DNA of 64,000 bases from Flavobacterium hercynium (GCF_002217285.1 NZ_MUGW01000015.1:1-64000); one strand, 5' to 3'. Numbered from the stretch's first letter, positions 1 through 9,638 are shown. Notes: generated by a model from the sequence alone, not told the origin. Translations and numbers: made by a program.

Positions 1-20
1 AACAATATGCATTGATCCCT

Positions 21-58
21 GATTCGCTATGCGAAAACACGGATTTATGCGGATTTTT
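21..58. repeat. dispersed repeat, TTCGC-TATGCGAA type, copy 1
   Basis: A short hairpin (TTCGC..GCGAA) followed by CGGATTTATGCGGATTTTT. A second copy with a few changes lies at 26729-26767. No protein is coded here. It is probably one of the small dispersed intergenic repeats of this genome; function unknown. Confidence 0.5.
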
Positions 59-141
59 TATATTTATTTTCGATGTAGATTTTTCTATTTCTTAATTACT
101 TTGAATTTTCTAAATACTTGAAATTTGTTTCAACCATGTTT

Positions 142-168
142 CCTAACAGGTTTTTAAAACCTGTTAGG
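142..168. repeat. 27-bp palindromic repeat (CCTAACAGG type)
   Basis: A near-perfect palindrome beginning CCTAACAGG and ending CCTGTTAGG with an A/T-rich centre. The same type recurs at 58245-58271. A sister type with CCTACAAGG ends occurs at 21844-21870, 21973-21999, 26791-26811, 26847-26872 and 27259-27285. Confidence 0.65.
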
Positions 169-188
169 TATCGTTGAAGAGATAGTTT

Positions 189-220
189 TAAAAAAAAAAG
201 CATGACCGTTACGTCATGCC
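189..220 (-). terminator. intrinsic terminator after the metallopeptidase gene
   Basis: Read on the minus strand, GCATGAC pairs with GTCATGC over a short loop and is followed by a run of T. It lies about 30 bases past the metallopeptidase stop codon. Confidence 0.75.
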
Positions 221-251
221 TAATTGGTTAAGATAGCTGATTTGTAAATTA

Positions 252-1100
252 TCAAATTTCTTCAAAAGTAGTTCCCTGATCAATGTCTCCTGATTTAAAT
301 CCTTTTTTAAACCAGTACATTCTTTGTTCTGATGTTCCGTGTGTAAAAGAATCAGGCACAACCTGACCTTGCATTTTACTTTGAATGGCATCATCGCCCA
401 CAGCATTGGCAGCGCTCAAAGCTTCGTCAATATCTCCTTCTTCAATGTATTCCTGATTGTCGTGTGCCCAGACTCCGGCGTAAAAATCAGCTTGTAATTC
501 CAGTGCAACAGAAAGTTTGTTGGCAGCTGCTTTACTTTTTCCCTGTTGATCGTGATGCATCTTGGCAGACGTTCCCAGTAAAGTCTGCACGTGGTGCCCA
601 ATTTCATGCGCTATAACGTACGCAATAGCAAAGTCGCCACCCTTGGCTCCAAATTTAGTTTTAAGCTCTTCAAAGAAGCCTAAATCCATATATACCTTTT
701 GATCGGCCGGACAATAAAACGGTCCCGATGCCGCAGTCGCTCCACCGCAAGAAGTTTGTACTGATCCTCTAAAAAGTACCAATTTTGGTTTTTTATAGGT
801 CATACCATGTTCTTTGAATATTTTATCCCAGGTATCTTCTGTTCGGGCCAAAACGGCTCTTACAAAATGTCCCATTTCTTCATCTTCTTTACTAAGCGGG
901 GCAGCAGCTTCCGTTTGTGTTTGTTGTCCGCCTTGTAATTGTTCCAGAACAGGCGTTATAAGCTGTGCATTTTCACCTCCAAAAACATTTAGAAGTAAAA
1001 TAATGATACCGATAATTCCGCCGCCAACAGCCACTTTTCCGCCGGAAACAGATCTTCTGTCTTCTACATTATCACTTTCTCGTGTACCTCTCCACTTCAT
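252..1100 (-). CDS. YpfJ-type neutral zinc metallopeptidase, membrane anchored
   Basis: Predicted zinc peptidase of the putative neutral zinc metallopeptidase (YpfJ) family; its substrate is not known. The zinc motif HEIGHH is at residues 165-170, and the downstream ELQADFYAG segment supplies the likely third ligand, as in the family. The N-terminus has the usual MKWRG start, a Gly-rich stretch and one membrane helix at about residues 23-40, so the catalytic part probably lies outside the membrane. The start chosen gives 282 aa. A further in-frame Met 27 codons upstream would add a tail with no family likeness. It is probably a single-gene unit, closed by the hairpin at 189-220. Confidence 0.88.
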   Translation of the reverse strand: MKWRGTRESDNVEDRRSVSGGKVAVGGGIIGIIILLLNVFGGENAQLITPVLEQLQGGQQTQTEAAAPLSKEDEEMGHFVRAVLARTEDTWDKIFKEHGMTYKKPKLVLFRGSVQTSCGGATAASGPFYCPADQKVYMDLGFFEELKTKFGAKGGDFAIAYVIAHEIGHHVQTLLGTSAKMHHDQQGKSKAAANKLSVALELQADFYAGVWAHDNQEYIEEGDIDEALSAANAVGDDAIQSKMQGQVVPDSFTHGTSEQRMYWFKKGFKSGDIDQGTTFEEI

Positions 1101-1192
1101 ATTAGATTGTTTTATTGATTGTTGAAAATTTAGTTGTACGAATTTATGTGTTTTTTTGAAAATACAGTAATCAAAAAACAATTAACTTTTAA

Positions 1193-4100
1193 TTATTTTA
1201 TCCACTTAGATAAAGCTTCTTCCACTGTTCCGCGAATGATCGGTTTCGAGATATAATCATTCATTCCGGCAGACAAACATTTGTTGCGTTCGTCTATTTC
1301 AGCTCCTGCTGTAACAGCAATTATGGGAACATCTTTACCGGATATTGTACTTCTAATGGCTTTTGTCGCTTCGTAGCCATTCATTATTGGCATTTGTACA
1401 TCCATGAAAACAAGATCGGGATTTATGTTTTCTATTTGTTTCACTGCTTCATATCCGTTTTCGCATTCAAAAACAGTGGTATTAACATTTAAATTTTTTA
1501 CGATAGTTTTTAAAAGTAGCATATTGACTTTATTGTCTTCGACAATCAAAACACTTACCTTTTTTTGCTGTTCCTGTTCGGTTATAGGTAATTCTACAGC
1601 GCTTGTTTTTGTAATGATTTTGTATTTCTCTGTAATGCTTTTATGACTGATATTTAAATTGAGATCGAAATAGAAGTTGCTTCCTTTATTTATTTCGCTT
1701 TCAAGTTGCAGACGGCTTTCCATTAGCGCCAATAACTGATTCGAAATGGTAAGGCCTAAACCAGTTCCGCCAAACTTTCTGGTTGTAGAACTATCTTCCT
1801 GAGAGAATGCTTTAAAAATCTTTAATTGATTTTGCTCTAAAATTCCAATTCCGGTATCAATTACAGAAAAACGAATGATGTAATTTTCATCTGATTTTTT
1901 TTCTATCACAGAAACAGTCAGTGTTATAGAACCTTCATTTGTAAACTTAATAGCGTTAGATAAAAGATTGATTAAAATTTGTTTTAAACGTACAATATCG
2001 GTCCAGATATACTTAGGTACATTAGCATCTACAATGAGTTCTAGTTTAAGCTTCTTTTGATTGGATTCATAAACAATCAAATCAAATATCTGTCCCAGTA
2101 TTTTTTTAATATCATATAAATCGATAAAAAGTTCCAGTTTTCCGGCTTCAATTTTAGAGAAATCAAGAATATCATTGATGATATCAAGTAAGGAATGTGC
2201 AGACTGATTAATCGTAGTCATGTATTTTTCCTGAATTTCTTCAAGATTTGTTTTCATGAGTAAATGCGTAAATCCGATAATACCATTTAATGGAGTTCTG
2301 ATTTCATGCGACATATTGGCAAGAAAATCAGATTTAGATTTATTGGCTGCCTCGGCTAATTCTTTTGCTTTTATGGCATCTTCACTTTCTTTGATTTTAG
2401 CAATGTTTCTATTTCTGTCTAAGGCCGAAGAAATGTTATTGGCAAGAGTCTGAAAAATATAGATTTCATCATCTGACCATTTTCGTTCTCTTGTACAATC
2501 ATCAAAACCAATAAAACCCGAAAAGACATTGTTGGCATACAATGGCAAAATCAAAATAGATTTAATCTCATTGAGTTCTAACAGGTGTCTGAAATACGTG
2601 TCTTCAAGTTTTTTTGTTAGTATGCTTAAAACTTTTTTGTCTTTAGAGTTGTGAATGATTTCTTTTAAATCGTCTTCTGTAAAAGCCTGTAATTCGGTTA
2701 TCTGATGTGGGATTCCGCCTCTTGACCATTTGTAGCGTTGCCCAATAGTGTTGGTGTCGAAATCTTTCTCGTAATAAAAAATATGATCTACATTCGAAGC
2801 TTTTCCAATGATCTCGTACGTTTCCTGAAACATTTTTTGTGTTGTCTGGCTTAGTAGAAACTTTTCAGTACAAAGTGCCAATGCAGACAATAAATCGCTT
2901 TTAACTTCTAGTTTTTTCTCTGCTTTCAGACGCATTTGTGAGGAAATGGCAAGCGAAATTACATCCGAAATAGTTTTAGCGTAATTGATGTCTTCGTTGT
3001 CCCAATCGCGTTTTCCTTCAGTACTTTCAAAGCAGGTAACACCAACCAATTGTCCGTTTAGGAAAATAGGAACATCCAGCATTGATTTTATTTTATTTTT
3101 GATAAAATAAACGCTTTCAAATTCAGATGTTTCTAATTTGTTAAAAACATCTGGTGCATTGATAATGGCTTTATTTTTAAGTGTTTCGAAATAAATAGGA
3201 TAGGACTCTTTATTGAGTATGTTTTTATCGTTTAAGCTTTGGTCGTCCAGACTAAACAAGTTGCGACAGCTAATCGTATCATCTGAATATTTCCAGAAGC
3301 TTACCCGATTTGTTTTAGATACTATTGCAGCTTCCCGAATAATATAATTGATAACGTTTTGAATGTTATTATAATCCCTAAAATCTGTCGTCGACATTTT
3401 TTTTGTTGAATTATTATAGGCTTCAATTTTTTCTAAACGTCTTTTCTTTTCGTTTTCGATATTTTTTATTGCTGTAATATCCCTTGCAATACCGGCATAA
3501 CTTATCGTTTGATGTAAGTCATTTTTGCGAATGATTACTTTTAATGAGATCCATAATTCTTCGCCGGTTTTCTTTAAAATCGGAATTTCGATCGTAGGAT
3601 AATTGGTTTCGTTCTGCTCTAAATTTTCATAAAAATCTACCGCATTTTTGATGTATTCGTCATGAATGAAATTCGAATAATGCTGTCCAATAATTTCTTC
3701 TTCCGGATATTTTAATATCGAGAATCCAAATTCATTTATAAAAGTAAAATAGCCTCTTTCATTTATTTCAAAAATAATATCTGTTGCAGTCTGAATAAGA
3801 TTTTTGTATTGGTCCTGAACGGTAATTTGTTCTGTAACGTCTTGACCTATACTAATAATTAAGTCCTCAGAGAATTTTTTATCTTTAAATTGAATGTGTT
3901 TATATTCTCCATTTTTGGTTTTTAATTTTCGGATATAAAGTCTGTTGTCCAAGTAATTTAAATTACTCTCGTACATAGTGGCTTTGTCTTTGTTTAATTT
4001 CCAAAATTCCATACCCAGAATTTCATCGGGTAAATAACCCAAGATGGCTGTTATGGTATCACTGCAAAATAGAATTTCACCTTTCCCATTTGTTGCAATT

Positions 4101-4873
4101 GTGAGCGAATTTCCTTTGTGAACAATCTCGTTGGCAAATCTAAAATTATCTCTGTTGTTTAATAAAACAGCATATTTTACCTGATTTATTATAAAAACCA
4201 GAATACAATAGTTGATTAATAAAATGGAGGTTTTAATGGGAATTAAATGAAAAATCACTGTCGCCATTAAAAATAAAGCGGCAGCAACAACAAACGTCCA
4301 ATATACTTTTATGGGTTTGAGAATGCTGTATGAAAAGTAAAAAGAGATTAAAAACGCAATGATTGGGATAACATCTTTTTCGTGAAAAATAATGTTGCAG
4401 CTATTGTAAATGAAGTAAATAAGAAACAGCGAAATGAAAATTTGCTGGATTCGATTTTGCATATACTTGATTTTGTCAGTAGTGATATAAATCAGAAGTA
4501 TAAATGTGCCAATGCTAATGTTTAGTATTAATAAGCTCTTTGGCCGGACTTTAAATATCTCGTTTATAATTTCGATGACAATAATGGCTATTCCAAAGAA
4601 TAAGAGATAAAGTTGATATTCCTTATTGGTCGTTTCTATTTCACGCCGTTTTTCTATGAAGTTCCCAATCTTGCTTTTAATTCTGAAAAACTGATAGATC
4701 AAAATACCTAAGAAACCAAACAAAGACAATCCCAGAATAATGAGTTTGGGATTGTTAAAAAAGATAATACAGGAGTTAAAAACAGACCAATTTGTTCCAG
4801 TCGATTTCAAGGTATCTCCCAAGAGGGCGGTACCTGAAATCGTTGAACTAAAAAGACTATAGTTTTCTACCAT
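1193..4873 (-). CDS. large membrane hybrid sensor histidine kinase (PAS-PAS-GAF-GAF-HisKA-HATPase-REC)
   Basis: Signal-sensing kinase of 1226 aa carrying its own receiver. The N-terminal ~240 residues hold several membrane helices. Two PAS-like domains follow (about 250-475), then two GAF-like domains (about 500-815), a short coiled coil, the dimerisation/phosphoacceptor domain with MSHEIRTPLNG (phospho-His856), the ATPase domain (LINLLSNAIKFT, DTGIGI, GGTGLGLTIS) and a C-terminal receiver with FMDVQMPIMNG (phospho-Asp1158) and the conserved Lys in YISKPI. No output DNA-binding domain is present, so it must pass the signal to another protein. The ligand cannot be told. No separate response regulator is adjacent. 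Confidence 0.92.
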   Translation of the reverse strand: MVENYSLFSSTISGTALLGDTLKSTGTNWSVFNSCIIFFNNPKLIILGLSLFGFLGILIYQFFRIKSKIGNFIEKRREIETTNKEYQLYLLFFGIAIIVIEIINEIFKVRPKSLLILNISIGTFILLIYITTDKIKYMQNRIQQIFISLFLIYFIYNSCNIIFHEKDVIPIIAFLISFYFSYSILKPIKVYWTFVVAAALFLMATVIFHLIPIKTSILLINYCILVFIINQVKYAVLLNNRDNFRFANEIVHKGNSLTIATNGKGEILFCSDTITAILGYLPDEILGMEFWKLNKDKATMYESNLNYLDNRLYIRKLKTKNGEYKHIQFKDKKFSEDLIISIGQDVTEQITVQDQYKNLIQTATDIIFEINERGYFTFINEFGFSILKYPEEEIIGQHYSNFIHDEYIKNAVDFYENLEQNETNYPTIEIPILKKTGEELWISLKVIIRKNDLHQTISYAGIARDITAIKNIENEKKRRLEKIEAYNNSTKKMSTTDFRDYNNIQNVINYIIREAAIVSKTNRVSFWKYSDDTISCRNLFSLDDQSLNDKNILNKESYPIYFETLKNKAIINAPDVFNKLETSEFESVYFIKNKIKSMLDVPIFLNGQLVGVTCFESTEGKRDWDNEDINYAKTISDVISLAISSQMRLKAEKKLEVKSDLLSALALCTEKFLLSQTTQKMFQETYEIIGKASNVDHIFYYEKDFDTNTIGQRYKWSRGGIPHQITELQAFTEDDLKEIIHNSKDKKVLSILTKKLEDTYFRHLLELNEIKSILILPLYANNVFSGFIGFDDCTRERKWSDDEIYIFQTLANNISSALDRNRNIAKIKESEDAIKAKELAEAANKSKSDFLANMSHEIRTPLNGIIGFTHLLMKTNLEEIQEKYMTTINQSAHSLLDIINDILDFSKIEAGKLELFIDLYDIKKILGQIFDLIVYESNQKKLKLELIVDANVPKYIWTDIVRLKQILINLLSNAIKFTNEGSITLTVSVIEKKSDENYIIRFSVIDTGIGILEQNQLKIFKAFSQEDSSTTRKFGGTGLGLTISNQLLALMESRLQLESEINKGSNFYFDLNLNISHKSITEKYKIITKTSAVELPITEQEQQKKVSVLIVEDNKVNMLLLKTIVKNLNVNTTVFECENGYEAVKQIENINPDLVFMDVQMPIMNGYEATKAIRSTISGKDVPIIAVTAGAEIDERNKCLSAGMNDYISKPIIRGTVEEALSKWIK

Positions 4874-4959
4874 AGTTTTAGAATTGGTTTTGTTTAGTAA
4901 ATAACAATTTCGATTTTTCTAAGGAGTTGGTCAAGCTCTATGTTTTAGAAAAAGCTGTT

Positions 4960-5751
4960 TTATTCTGAATACGATGTTCCGATAGAATCAATAGAATCGT
5001 CTTCTTCAATATCAAAAATGGCGCAATACATGGCGTACGACATAGAAGTATTAAATGCAATTGTAAAAACTACTCCAATACAACATCCGATTACTCCAAC
5101 GAAAGAGCCTAAAATTCCTGTAATAACTAATGCTAATAGTACAAACGGATTTTTGCTTACGACAATAACACTTGATTTTATAGCATCTAATGCTTTTAGA
5201 TTTCCAAAAACAATTAGTGGAATTGTCAAAATGGTAAAAAACGAAATGACTAATGAAATTATACTTCCTAAGATACCAACCCCTAAACTTTCTAGTGTAT
5301 TGGTAATAGCCGAACCTACAAGAGCTAAAATGAAGGCACTAATAAAAAGCTGTGAAAAATAAGGAGCTTGGTAATAACTGAAAATAGTAGAAACATTAAA
5401 CTCATTATCTTTATCTGCGCTGTCTGCCATTTTCAAAAATCCTGCTCCAAAAGGGCTTAATAAAGCACTTAAAAAAGATATGATGAAGGTAGAAGCAAGC
5501 AATTGTACAGAAGATAATTTTTGAGCTCCTAAACTTTTAAAAAATTCTTCGTTTAAACTTTCAGCTCCGTAGTAAGCTCCTACAATAAATGTAAAACCAA
5601 TAAAAAATAGTATAGAAAATACCAGTATAATTAAACCAGCATAAAGTGCGATTTTTTTGTAGTTTTCAAATGCATGATTAAAAACATTAGAAAAGTCTAA
5701 GGAATAGCCATTTGTTTTAATAGCTTCGACTTGGTCAAGAGTAGATTTCAT
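4960..5751 (-). CDS. multi-pass membrane protein of unknown function
   Basis: 263 aa with about five or six membrane helices (roughly 34-58, 84-105, 130-148, 156-182, 200-232) and short soluble ends; the C-terminus is acidic (DIEEDDSIDSIG). No catalytic motif is visible. Similar flavobacterial proteins have sometimes carried the name beta-carotene 15,15'-monooxygenase, for which I see no support here. It has its own start region and a 117-base gap to the aldehyde dehydrogenase gene downstream. Confidence 0.8.
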   Translation of the reverse strand: MKSTLDQVEAIKTNGYSLDFSNVFNHAFENYKKIALYAGLIILVFSILFFIGFTFIVGAYYGAESLNEEFFKSLGAQKLSSVQLLASTFIISFLSALLSPFGAGFLKMADSADKDNEFNVSTIFSYYQAPYFSQLFISAFILALVGSAITNTLESLGVGILGSIISLVISFFTILTIPLIVFGNLKALDAIKSSVIVVSKNPFVLLALVITGILGSFVGVIGCCIGVVFTIAFNTSMSYAMYCAIFDIEEDDSIDSIGTSYSE

Positions 5752-5842
5752 CGTTTAAGTAGAATTGTTTTATTAGCTGTAATATTTAATTACTATTTAA
5801 ACGTAAATATAATATTTTTAATCAATTCCTTAAAAAAATCAA

Positions 5843-5863
5843 AAAAACATTCTAAAATGTTTT
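5843..5863 (-). terminator. weak intrinsic terminator between the membrane protein and ALDH genes
   Basis: On the minus strand AAACATTTTAGAATGTTT folds into a short A/T-rich hairpin followed by T-rich sequence. It lies just past the 3' end of the aldehyde dehydrogenase coding region's own stop at 5870. Confidence 0.45.
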
Positions 5864-5869
5864 GGAAAT

Positions 5870-7228
5870 TTAAAGCCAATCCAACACCCTTTTGATTGAA
5901 GCTAATTTGTCCTTGTAAGGTGCGTATCGCATAGGGATATCAAGCCAATTGGCTTTTTTTACCACTCCTTTATGATGTGAAAAAGTATCAAAACTCAACT
6001 GTCCGTGATAAGCACCAATTCCACTATGACCAACACCACCAAAAGGCAGTCTTTTATTAGAAAAATGGACTATTGTATCGTTTATACAACCGCCTCCAAA
6101 GGAGTAAGTTTGAATTATTTTTTTGGTGAAAGATTTATTCTCACTGAAGATGTAAAAAGCAAGAGGTTTCTCATAGCGGGTAATAATATTTTTTATGTCT
6201 TCTTCTGTTTCGTACATTAGAATTGGTAAAATTGGACCAAAAATTTCTTCTTTCATTACAGCACTTTCTAAACTTGGCTCTTCGATTAAAGTTGGTGCTA
6301 TATAAAGTTCGTTAACATCACTTTGACCTCCAAAAATAACCTTTTCGCTTTCGATCATGCTTACAAGTCTCAACCAGTTTTTAGTATTAATGATGCGGGC
6401 AAAGTCAGGTGATTTTTCTGTGTTCTTGGTATAAGCATTAATGATTTCTTCCATCAAAAATTTTATGAAATTGATTTTCATGTTTTTTTGAATCAAAATA
6501 TAATCCGGCGCAATACATGTTTGTCCTGCGTTGATGAATTTTCCCCAGACAATGCGTTTTGCTGCTAATTTTAGATTGGCAGTTTCATCAATGATACACG
6601 GATTTTTTCCGCCTAATTCTAATGTAACAGGTGTAAGATTTTCTGCTGCTGCTTTTGCTACAATTTTCCCAACGGTTACACTGCCGGTAAAAAAGATATA
6701 ATCCCATCGCTGCGCCAGTAGTTTGTTCGAAATATCAATACCGCCCTCAACTACTTCGACATGATTAATGTGAAATGTTTTTTCGATAATTTCAGCAATA
6801 ATAGCAGAAGTATGAGGTGTAAGTTCTGATGGTTTCAAAGTCACCTTATTTCCGGCTGCAATTGCAGAAATCAAAGGACACAATGCAAGTTGAAAAGGGT
6901 AGTTCCAGGGAGCAATTACCAAAACGTTTCCGTAAGGTTCTTTGTAGATGTAATCTGTAGAAGGAAAGTTAACAAGTGATGGGAAAACACGCTTGGGTTT
7001 TGCCCATTTCTTGATATTTTTGATGGTATCTTTTAATTCTGAAATTACATAATTGGTTTCCGTAATAACAGCTTCGAATGCAGGTTTCTTAAAATCATCG
7101 TATAAAGCCTGTATGATTAAATCTTCGCTTTTCTGAATGTTGTACAATAACTTTTTTAGTGTTTCTTTTCGGTATCCAATATCGTTTACGTAGTCCATTT
7201 TAATGATCGGCTTGATTGAACCATGCAA
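5870..7228 (-). CDS. aldehyde dehydrogenase, class 3-like
   Basis: NAD(P)-dependent oxidation of an aldehyde to its acid. The catalytic Cys238 is in GQTCIAPDY and the general base Glu204 in LELGGKNP. Their 34-residue spacing and the 452-aa length fit the ALDH3/fatty-aldehyde subgroup rather than the ~500-aa classical enzymes. PWNYPFQLALCPL near residue 108 is the usual class 3 motif. The start may be Met1 or Met11 (MDYVNDIGYR). Substrate is not deducible; medium- or long-chain aldehydes are the family norm. It stands alone between unrelated genes. Confidence 0.9.
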   Translation of the reverse strand: MHGSIKPIIKMDYVNDIGYRKETLKKLLYNIQKSEDLIIQALYDDFKKPAFEAVITETNYVISELKDTIKNIKKWAKPKRVFPSLVNFPSTDYIYKEPYGNVLVIAPWNYPFQLALCPLISAIAAGNKVTLKPSELTPHTSAIIAEIIEKTFHINHVEVVEGGIDISNKLLAQRWDYIFFTGSVTVGKIVAKAAAENLTPVTLELGGKNPCIIDETANLKLAAKRIVWGKFINAGQTCIAPDYILIQKNMKINFIKFLMEEIINAYTKNTEKSPDFARIINTKNWLRLVSMIESEKVIFGGQSDVNELYIAPTLIEEPSLESAVMKEEIFGPILPILMYETEEDIKNIITRYEKPLAFYIFSENKSFTKKIIQTYSFGGGCINDTIVHFSNKRLPFGGVGHSGIGAYHGQLSFDTFSHHKGVVKKANWLDIPMRYAPYKDKLASIKRVLDWL

Positions 7229-7271
7229 GTTAAATGATAAAAATTTAAAAAATAAGAATTATATCATAAAA

Positions 7272-7961
7272 TCATAGTGCATTCCAGATGGTTTCATCAG
7301 GAGTTGGAGCGACAATGGTAATGTTTTCTTTCGTCACCGGATGAACAAAAGATAATTTTCTGGCGTGAAGATGAATTCCGCCATCAGGATTGCTTCGGTC
7401 AAAACCATATTTTAAATCTCCTTTTATAGGCGATCCAATGGCCGATAATTGTGCACGAATCTGATGATGACGACCGGTATGCAGATTAATTTCTAAAGCC
7501 ACATAGTTATTCAGTTCTTTAAAAACGGTGTAATCCAAACTGGCAACTTTGCTGTCAGGTACTTCTTTTAAATGTGCTTTTGAAGTATTGTTTTTTTCGT
7601 TTCTCTTTAAAAAGTGAACCAATTTTGCCGTTGCTTCCTGCGGTTTGTTCTTAACGACTGCCCAATAGGTTTTTTTAGTTTCTCGGTTACTAAATAGTTC
7701 ATTCATGCGAGTCAAAGCCTTGCTAGTTCGCGCAAAGACAACAATTCCGGTTGTGGGTCTGTCTAAACGATGAATTACACCCAGAAAAACATCACCTGGT
7801 TTATTGTATTTGTCTTTTATGTATTCTTTTACAACGTCAGACAAAGGCTTATCTCCCGTTTTGTCGCCTTGCACGATATCACCCACACGCTTGTTTACCA
7901 CAATAATGTGATTGTCTTCATGGAGAATCTGGAGGTTGATTTTGTTGGAAAGAATTTTCAT
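7272..7961 (-). CDS. RluA-family pseudouridine synthase
   Basis: Isomerises uridine to pseudouridine in rRNA or tRNA. The catalytic motif HRLDRPTTG is at residues 64-72, with Asp67 as the nucleophile. TGRHHQIRAQL further on is the second family signature. At 229 aa it has only the catalytic domain, with no S4 RNA-binding domain, like the small RluA/TruC members. The target position cannot be read from sequence. A repeat array begins two bases upstream of its start codon, so its promoter must lie within or beyond the array. Confidence 0.9.
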   Translation of the reverse strand: MKILSNKINLQILHEDNHIIVVNKRVGDIVQGDKTGDKPLSDVVKEYIKDKYNKPGDVFLGVIHRLDRPTTGIVVFARTSKALTRMNELFSNRETKKTYWAVVKNKPQEATAKLVHFLKRNEKNNTSKAHLKEVPDSKVASLDYTVFKELNNYVALEINLHTGRHHQIRAQLSAIGSPIKGDLKYGFDRSNPDGGIHLHARKLSFVHPVTKENITIVAPTPDETIWNAL

Positions 7962-7962
7962 T

Positions 7963-8170
7963 TTTAGACTTACTTAGAATTTTAGACTGACTTAGACTTC
8001 TTAGATTTTTAGACTTGCTTAGACTTCTTAGATATTAGACTAGCTTAGATTTCTTAGATGTTGGATTTGTTTGACTTATTGGTTGTTAGACTTCTTAGAT
8101 GTTAGACTGACTTAGAATTCTTAGATTATTTTGACTACTTTGAATTTTAGATTTGCTTAAATTAAAAAGA
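7963..8170. repeat. degenerate short-word array (TTAGACTTGCTTAG family), left arm
   Basis: About 200 bases made almost wholly of variants of TTAGACTTGCTTAGA and CTTCTTAGAT in the same orientation. It fills the whole gap between the pseudouridine synthase start and the S23 gene stop. The same word family continues on the other side of the S23 gene (8545-8818). Confidence 0.85.
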
Positions 8171-8521
8171 TTATGCTAAAGTTGCTCTGAATTTAGACGT
8201 CATTTTAATAATTTCAGCCAACATTTCTGTTAACTCGGTTGTGTTTTCTTCGCTAAGGAATCCAAGGTCGGATGAAATTAAAAGTTGGGTTTCTAATTCA
8301 TAAGCAGAACCAATAGCAATTTCTAGAAATCGGGCAAAATCTTTATTTGATTTTCTTGAAGAACCTTCAGCAATATTTGAAGGAATTGAAACCGAAGCTC
8401 GTCGTAATTGATTTGTTATTCCAAATTTTTCTTCACTTGGAAAATCTGCTGTTGCATTATATATTTTAGAACAAAACAATCTGCTTTTTTTCCAAATTAA
8501 AAGCTCTTTGTATTGATGCAT
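8171..8521 (-). CDS. four-helix-bundle protein, S23/IVS family
   Basis: 116 aa with the hallmark LRRASVSIPSNIAEG motif (residues 39-53), matching the family first seen as proteins coded in 23S rRNA intervening sequences. The same fold includes the Avd accessory protein of diversity-generating retroelements. Members are expected to be small all-helical, probably oligomeric and basic; their role is not established. No rRNA or reverse transcriptase gene is in the window. Both flanks are arrays of one short-word repeat family, so gene plus arrays look like a unit inserted between panB and the pseudouridine synthase gene. Confidence 0.88.
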   Translation of the reverse strand: MHQYKELLIWKKSRLFCSKIYNATADFPSEEKFGITNQLRRASVSIPSNIAEGSSRKSNKDFARFLEIAIGSAYELETQLLISSDLGFLSEENTTELTEMLAEIIKMTSKFRATLA

Positions 8522-8557
8522 TTTTTTTAATTAAATTTTAATTTAGACTGTAATTTA

Positions 8558-8701
8558 GACTGACTTAGATTTTTAGACTTGCTTAGACTTCTTAGATTTT
8601 TTTACCAGACTGACTTAGATTTTTAGACTTGCTTAGATTTCTTAGATTTTTTTACCAGACTGACTTAGAATTTTAGATTTGCTTAGACTTCTTAGATTAT
8701 T
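8558..8701. repeat. three tandem copies of a 50-bp unit (TTAGACTTGCTTAG family)
   Basis: Units begin with GACTGACTTAGA at 8558, 8608 and 8658, an exact 50-base period, each running through TTGCTTAGA and CTTCTTAGAT to a T-rich end. The copies differ at few positions. They lie upstream of the S23 gene. Confidence 0.85.
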
Positions 8702-8738
8702 TATTAATAAAAAAAAAAAAGAAAGTTAATAATATAAA

Positions 8739-8818
8739 TCCAAGAAGTCTAAGCTAGTCTAGCATCTAACAAGTCTAAGCTAGTCTAAGTCAGTCTAAAA
8801 ATCTAAGCAAGTCTAAAA
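8739..8818. repeat. inverted arm of the TTAGACTTGCTTAG array
   Basis: Composed of AGTCTAAGCTAGTCTAAG-type words, the reverse complement of the 8558-8701 array, after an A-rich spacer (8707-8724). The two arms could form a long imperfect hairpin. The arm ends directly at the panB stop codon, so it may also act as the panB terminator. Confidence 0.8.
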
Positions 8819-8819
8819 A

Positions 8820-9638
8820 TTAATATTGTTCCTTCTCACTAGGAAAGTCACTAGATTTTACATCAGTTACATATTGACCGATGGCAGAAGTCATTTGTTC
8901 GTATAAGTTTAGGTAACGACGTAAAAAACGTGGACTGAATTCGTTGTTCATTCCAAGCATGTCATGAATAACCAGTACTTGTCCGTCTACACCGCCGCCT
9001 GCACCAATTCCGATTACGGGAATAGAGATACTTTTTGCAACTTGTTCTGCTAAATGAGCAGGTATTTTTTCTAAAACAACACCAAAACAACCTATTTTTT
9101 CAAGCATTTGGGCATCTTCGATCAATTTTTCAGCTTCTTCCTCTTCTTTTGCACGAACGCTGTACGTTCCAAATTTGTAGATCGATTGAGGAGTTAAACC
9201 CAAGTGTCCCATTACTGGAATTCCGGCGTTAAGTATTTTTTTGATAGATTCTTTTATTTCTTTTCCACCTTCCAGTTTTACAGCGTGACCGCCGCTTTCT
9301 TTCATGATTCTGATAGCAGAACGTAAAGCTTCTTTAGGATCAGACTGATAGCTTCCGAAAGGTAAATCAACAACAACTAATGCTCTTTCAGTAGCACGAA
9401 CTACAGACGATGCATGATATATCATTTGATCTAAGGTAATTGGCAACGTCGTTTCATGACCTGCCATAACATTGGATGCTGAATCTCCCACTAAAATCAC
9501 ATCGATCCCTGCGGTATCAACAATTTTCGCCATGGTATAATCATAAGCTGTTAGCATAGAGATTTTTTCTCCATTGCTTTTCATTTCGATTAATGACTTT
9601 GTTGTGATTCTTTTATAATCTTTTTTAGCTACTGACAT
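8820..9638 (-). CDS. panB: 3-methyl-2-oxobutanoate hydroxymethyltransferase
   Basis: First committed step of pantothenate (coenzyme A) synthesis: transfers a hydroxymethyl group from 5,10-methylene-tetrahydrofolate to 2-oxoisovalerate. The 272-aa length is standard. [19 protein letters not shown] holds the metal-binding Asp of the family, and [16 protein letters not shown] and VIGIGAG are further family signatures in the right order. It starts [13 protein letters not shown], as flavobacterial PanB does. No other pantothenate gene is next to it. Its 3' end touches the repeat array at 8739-8818. Confidence 0.96.
   Translation of the reverse strand: MSVAKKDYKRITTKSLIEMKSNGEKISMLTAYDYTMAKIVDTAGIDVILVGDSASNVMAGHETTLPITLDQMIYHASSVVRATERALVVVDLPFGSYQSDPKEALRSAIRIMKESGGHAVKLEGGKEIKESIKKILNAGIPVMGHLGLTPQSIYKFGTYSVRAKEEEEAEKLIEDAQMLEKIGCFGVVLEKIPAHLAEQVAKSISIPVIGIGAGGGVDGQVLVIHDMLGMNNEFSPRFLRRYLNLYEQMTSAIGQYVTDVKSSDFPSEKEQY

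Noticed and set aside
4960..5751. Beta-carotene monooxygenase
   Set aside because: The protein is only a multi-pass membrane protein with no dioxygenase His ligands.
8171..8521. 23S rRNA intervening sequence
   Set aside because: The S23 family name comes from rRNA, but no rRNA sequence surrounds this gene.
7963..8818. CRISPR array
   Set aside because: Repeats are short, degenerate and of unequal spacing, spacers are not unique sequences, and no cas gene is present.
8171..8818. Diversity-generating retroelement
   Set aside because: No reverse transcriptase or template/variable repeat pair is visible; only the Avd-like relative is here.
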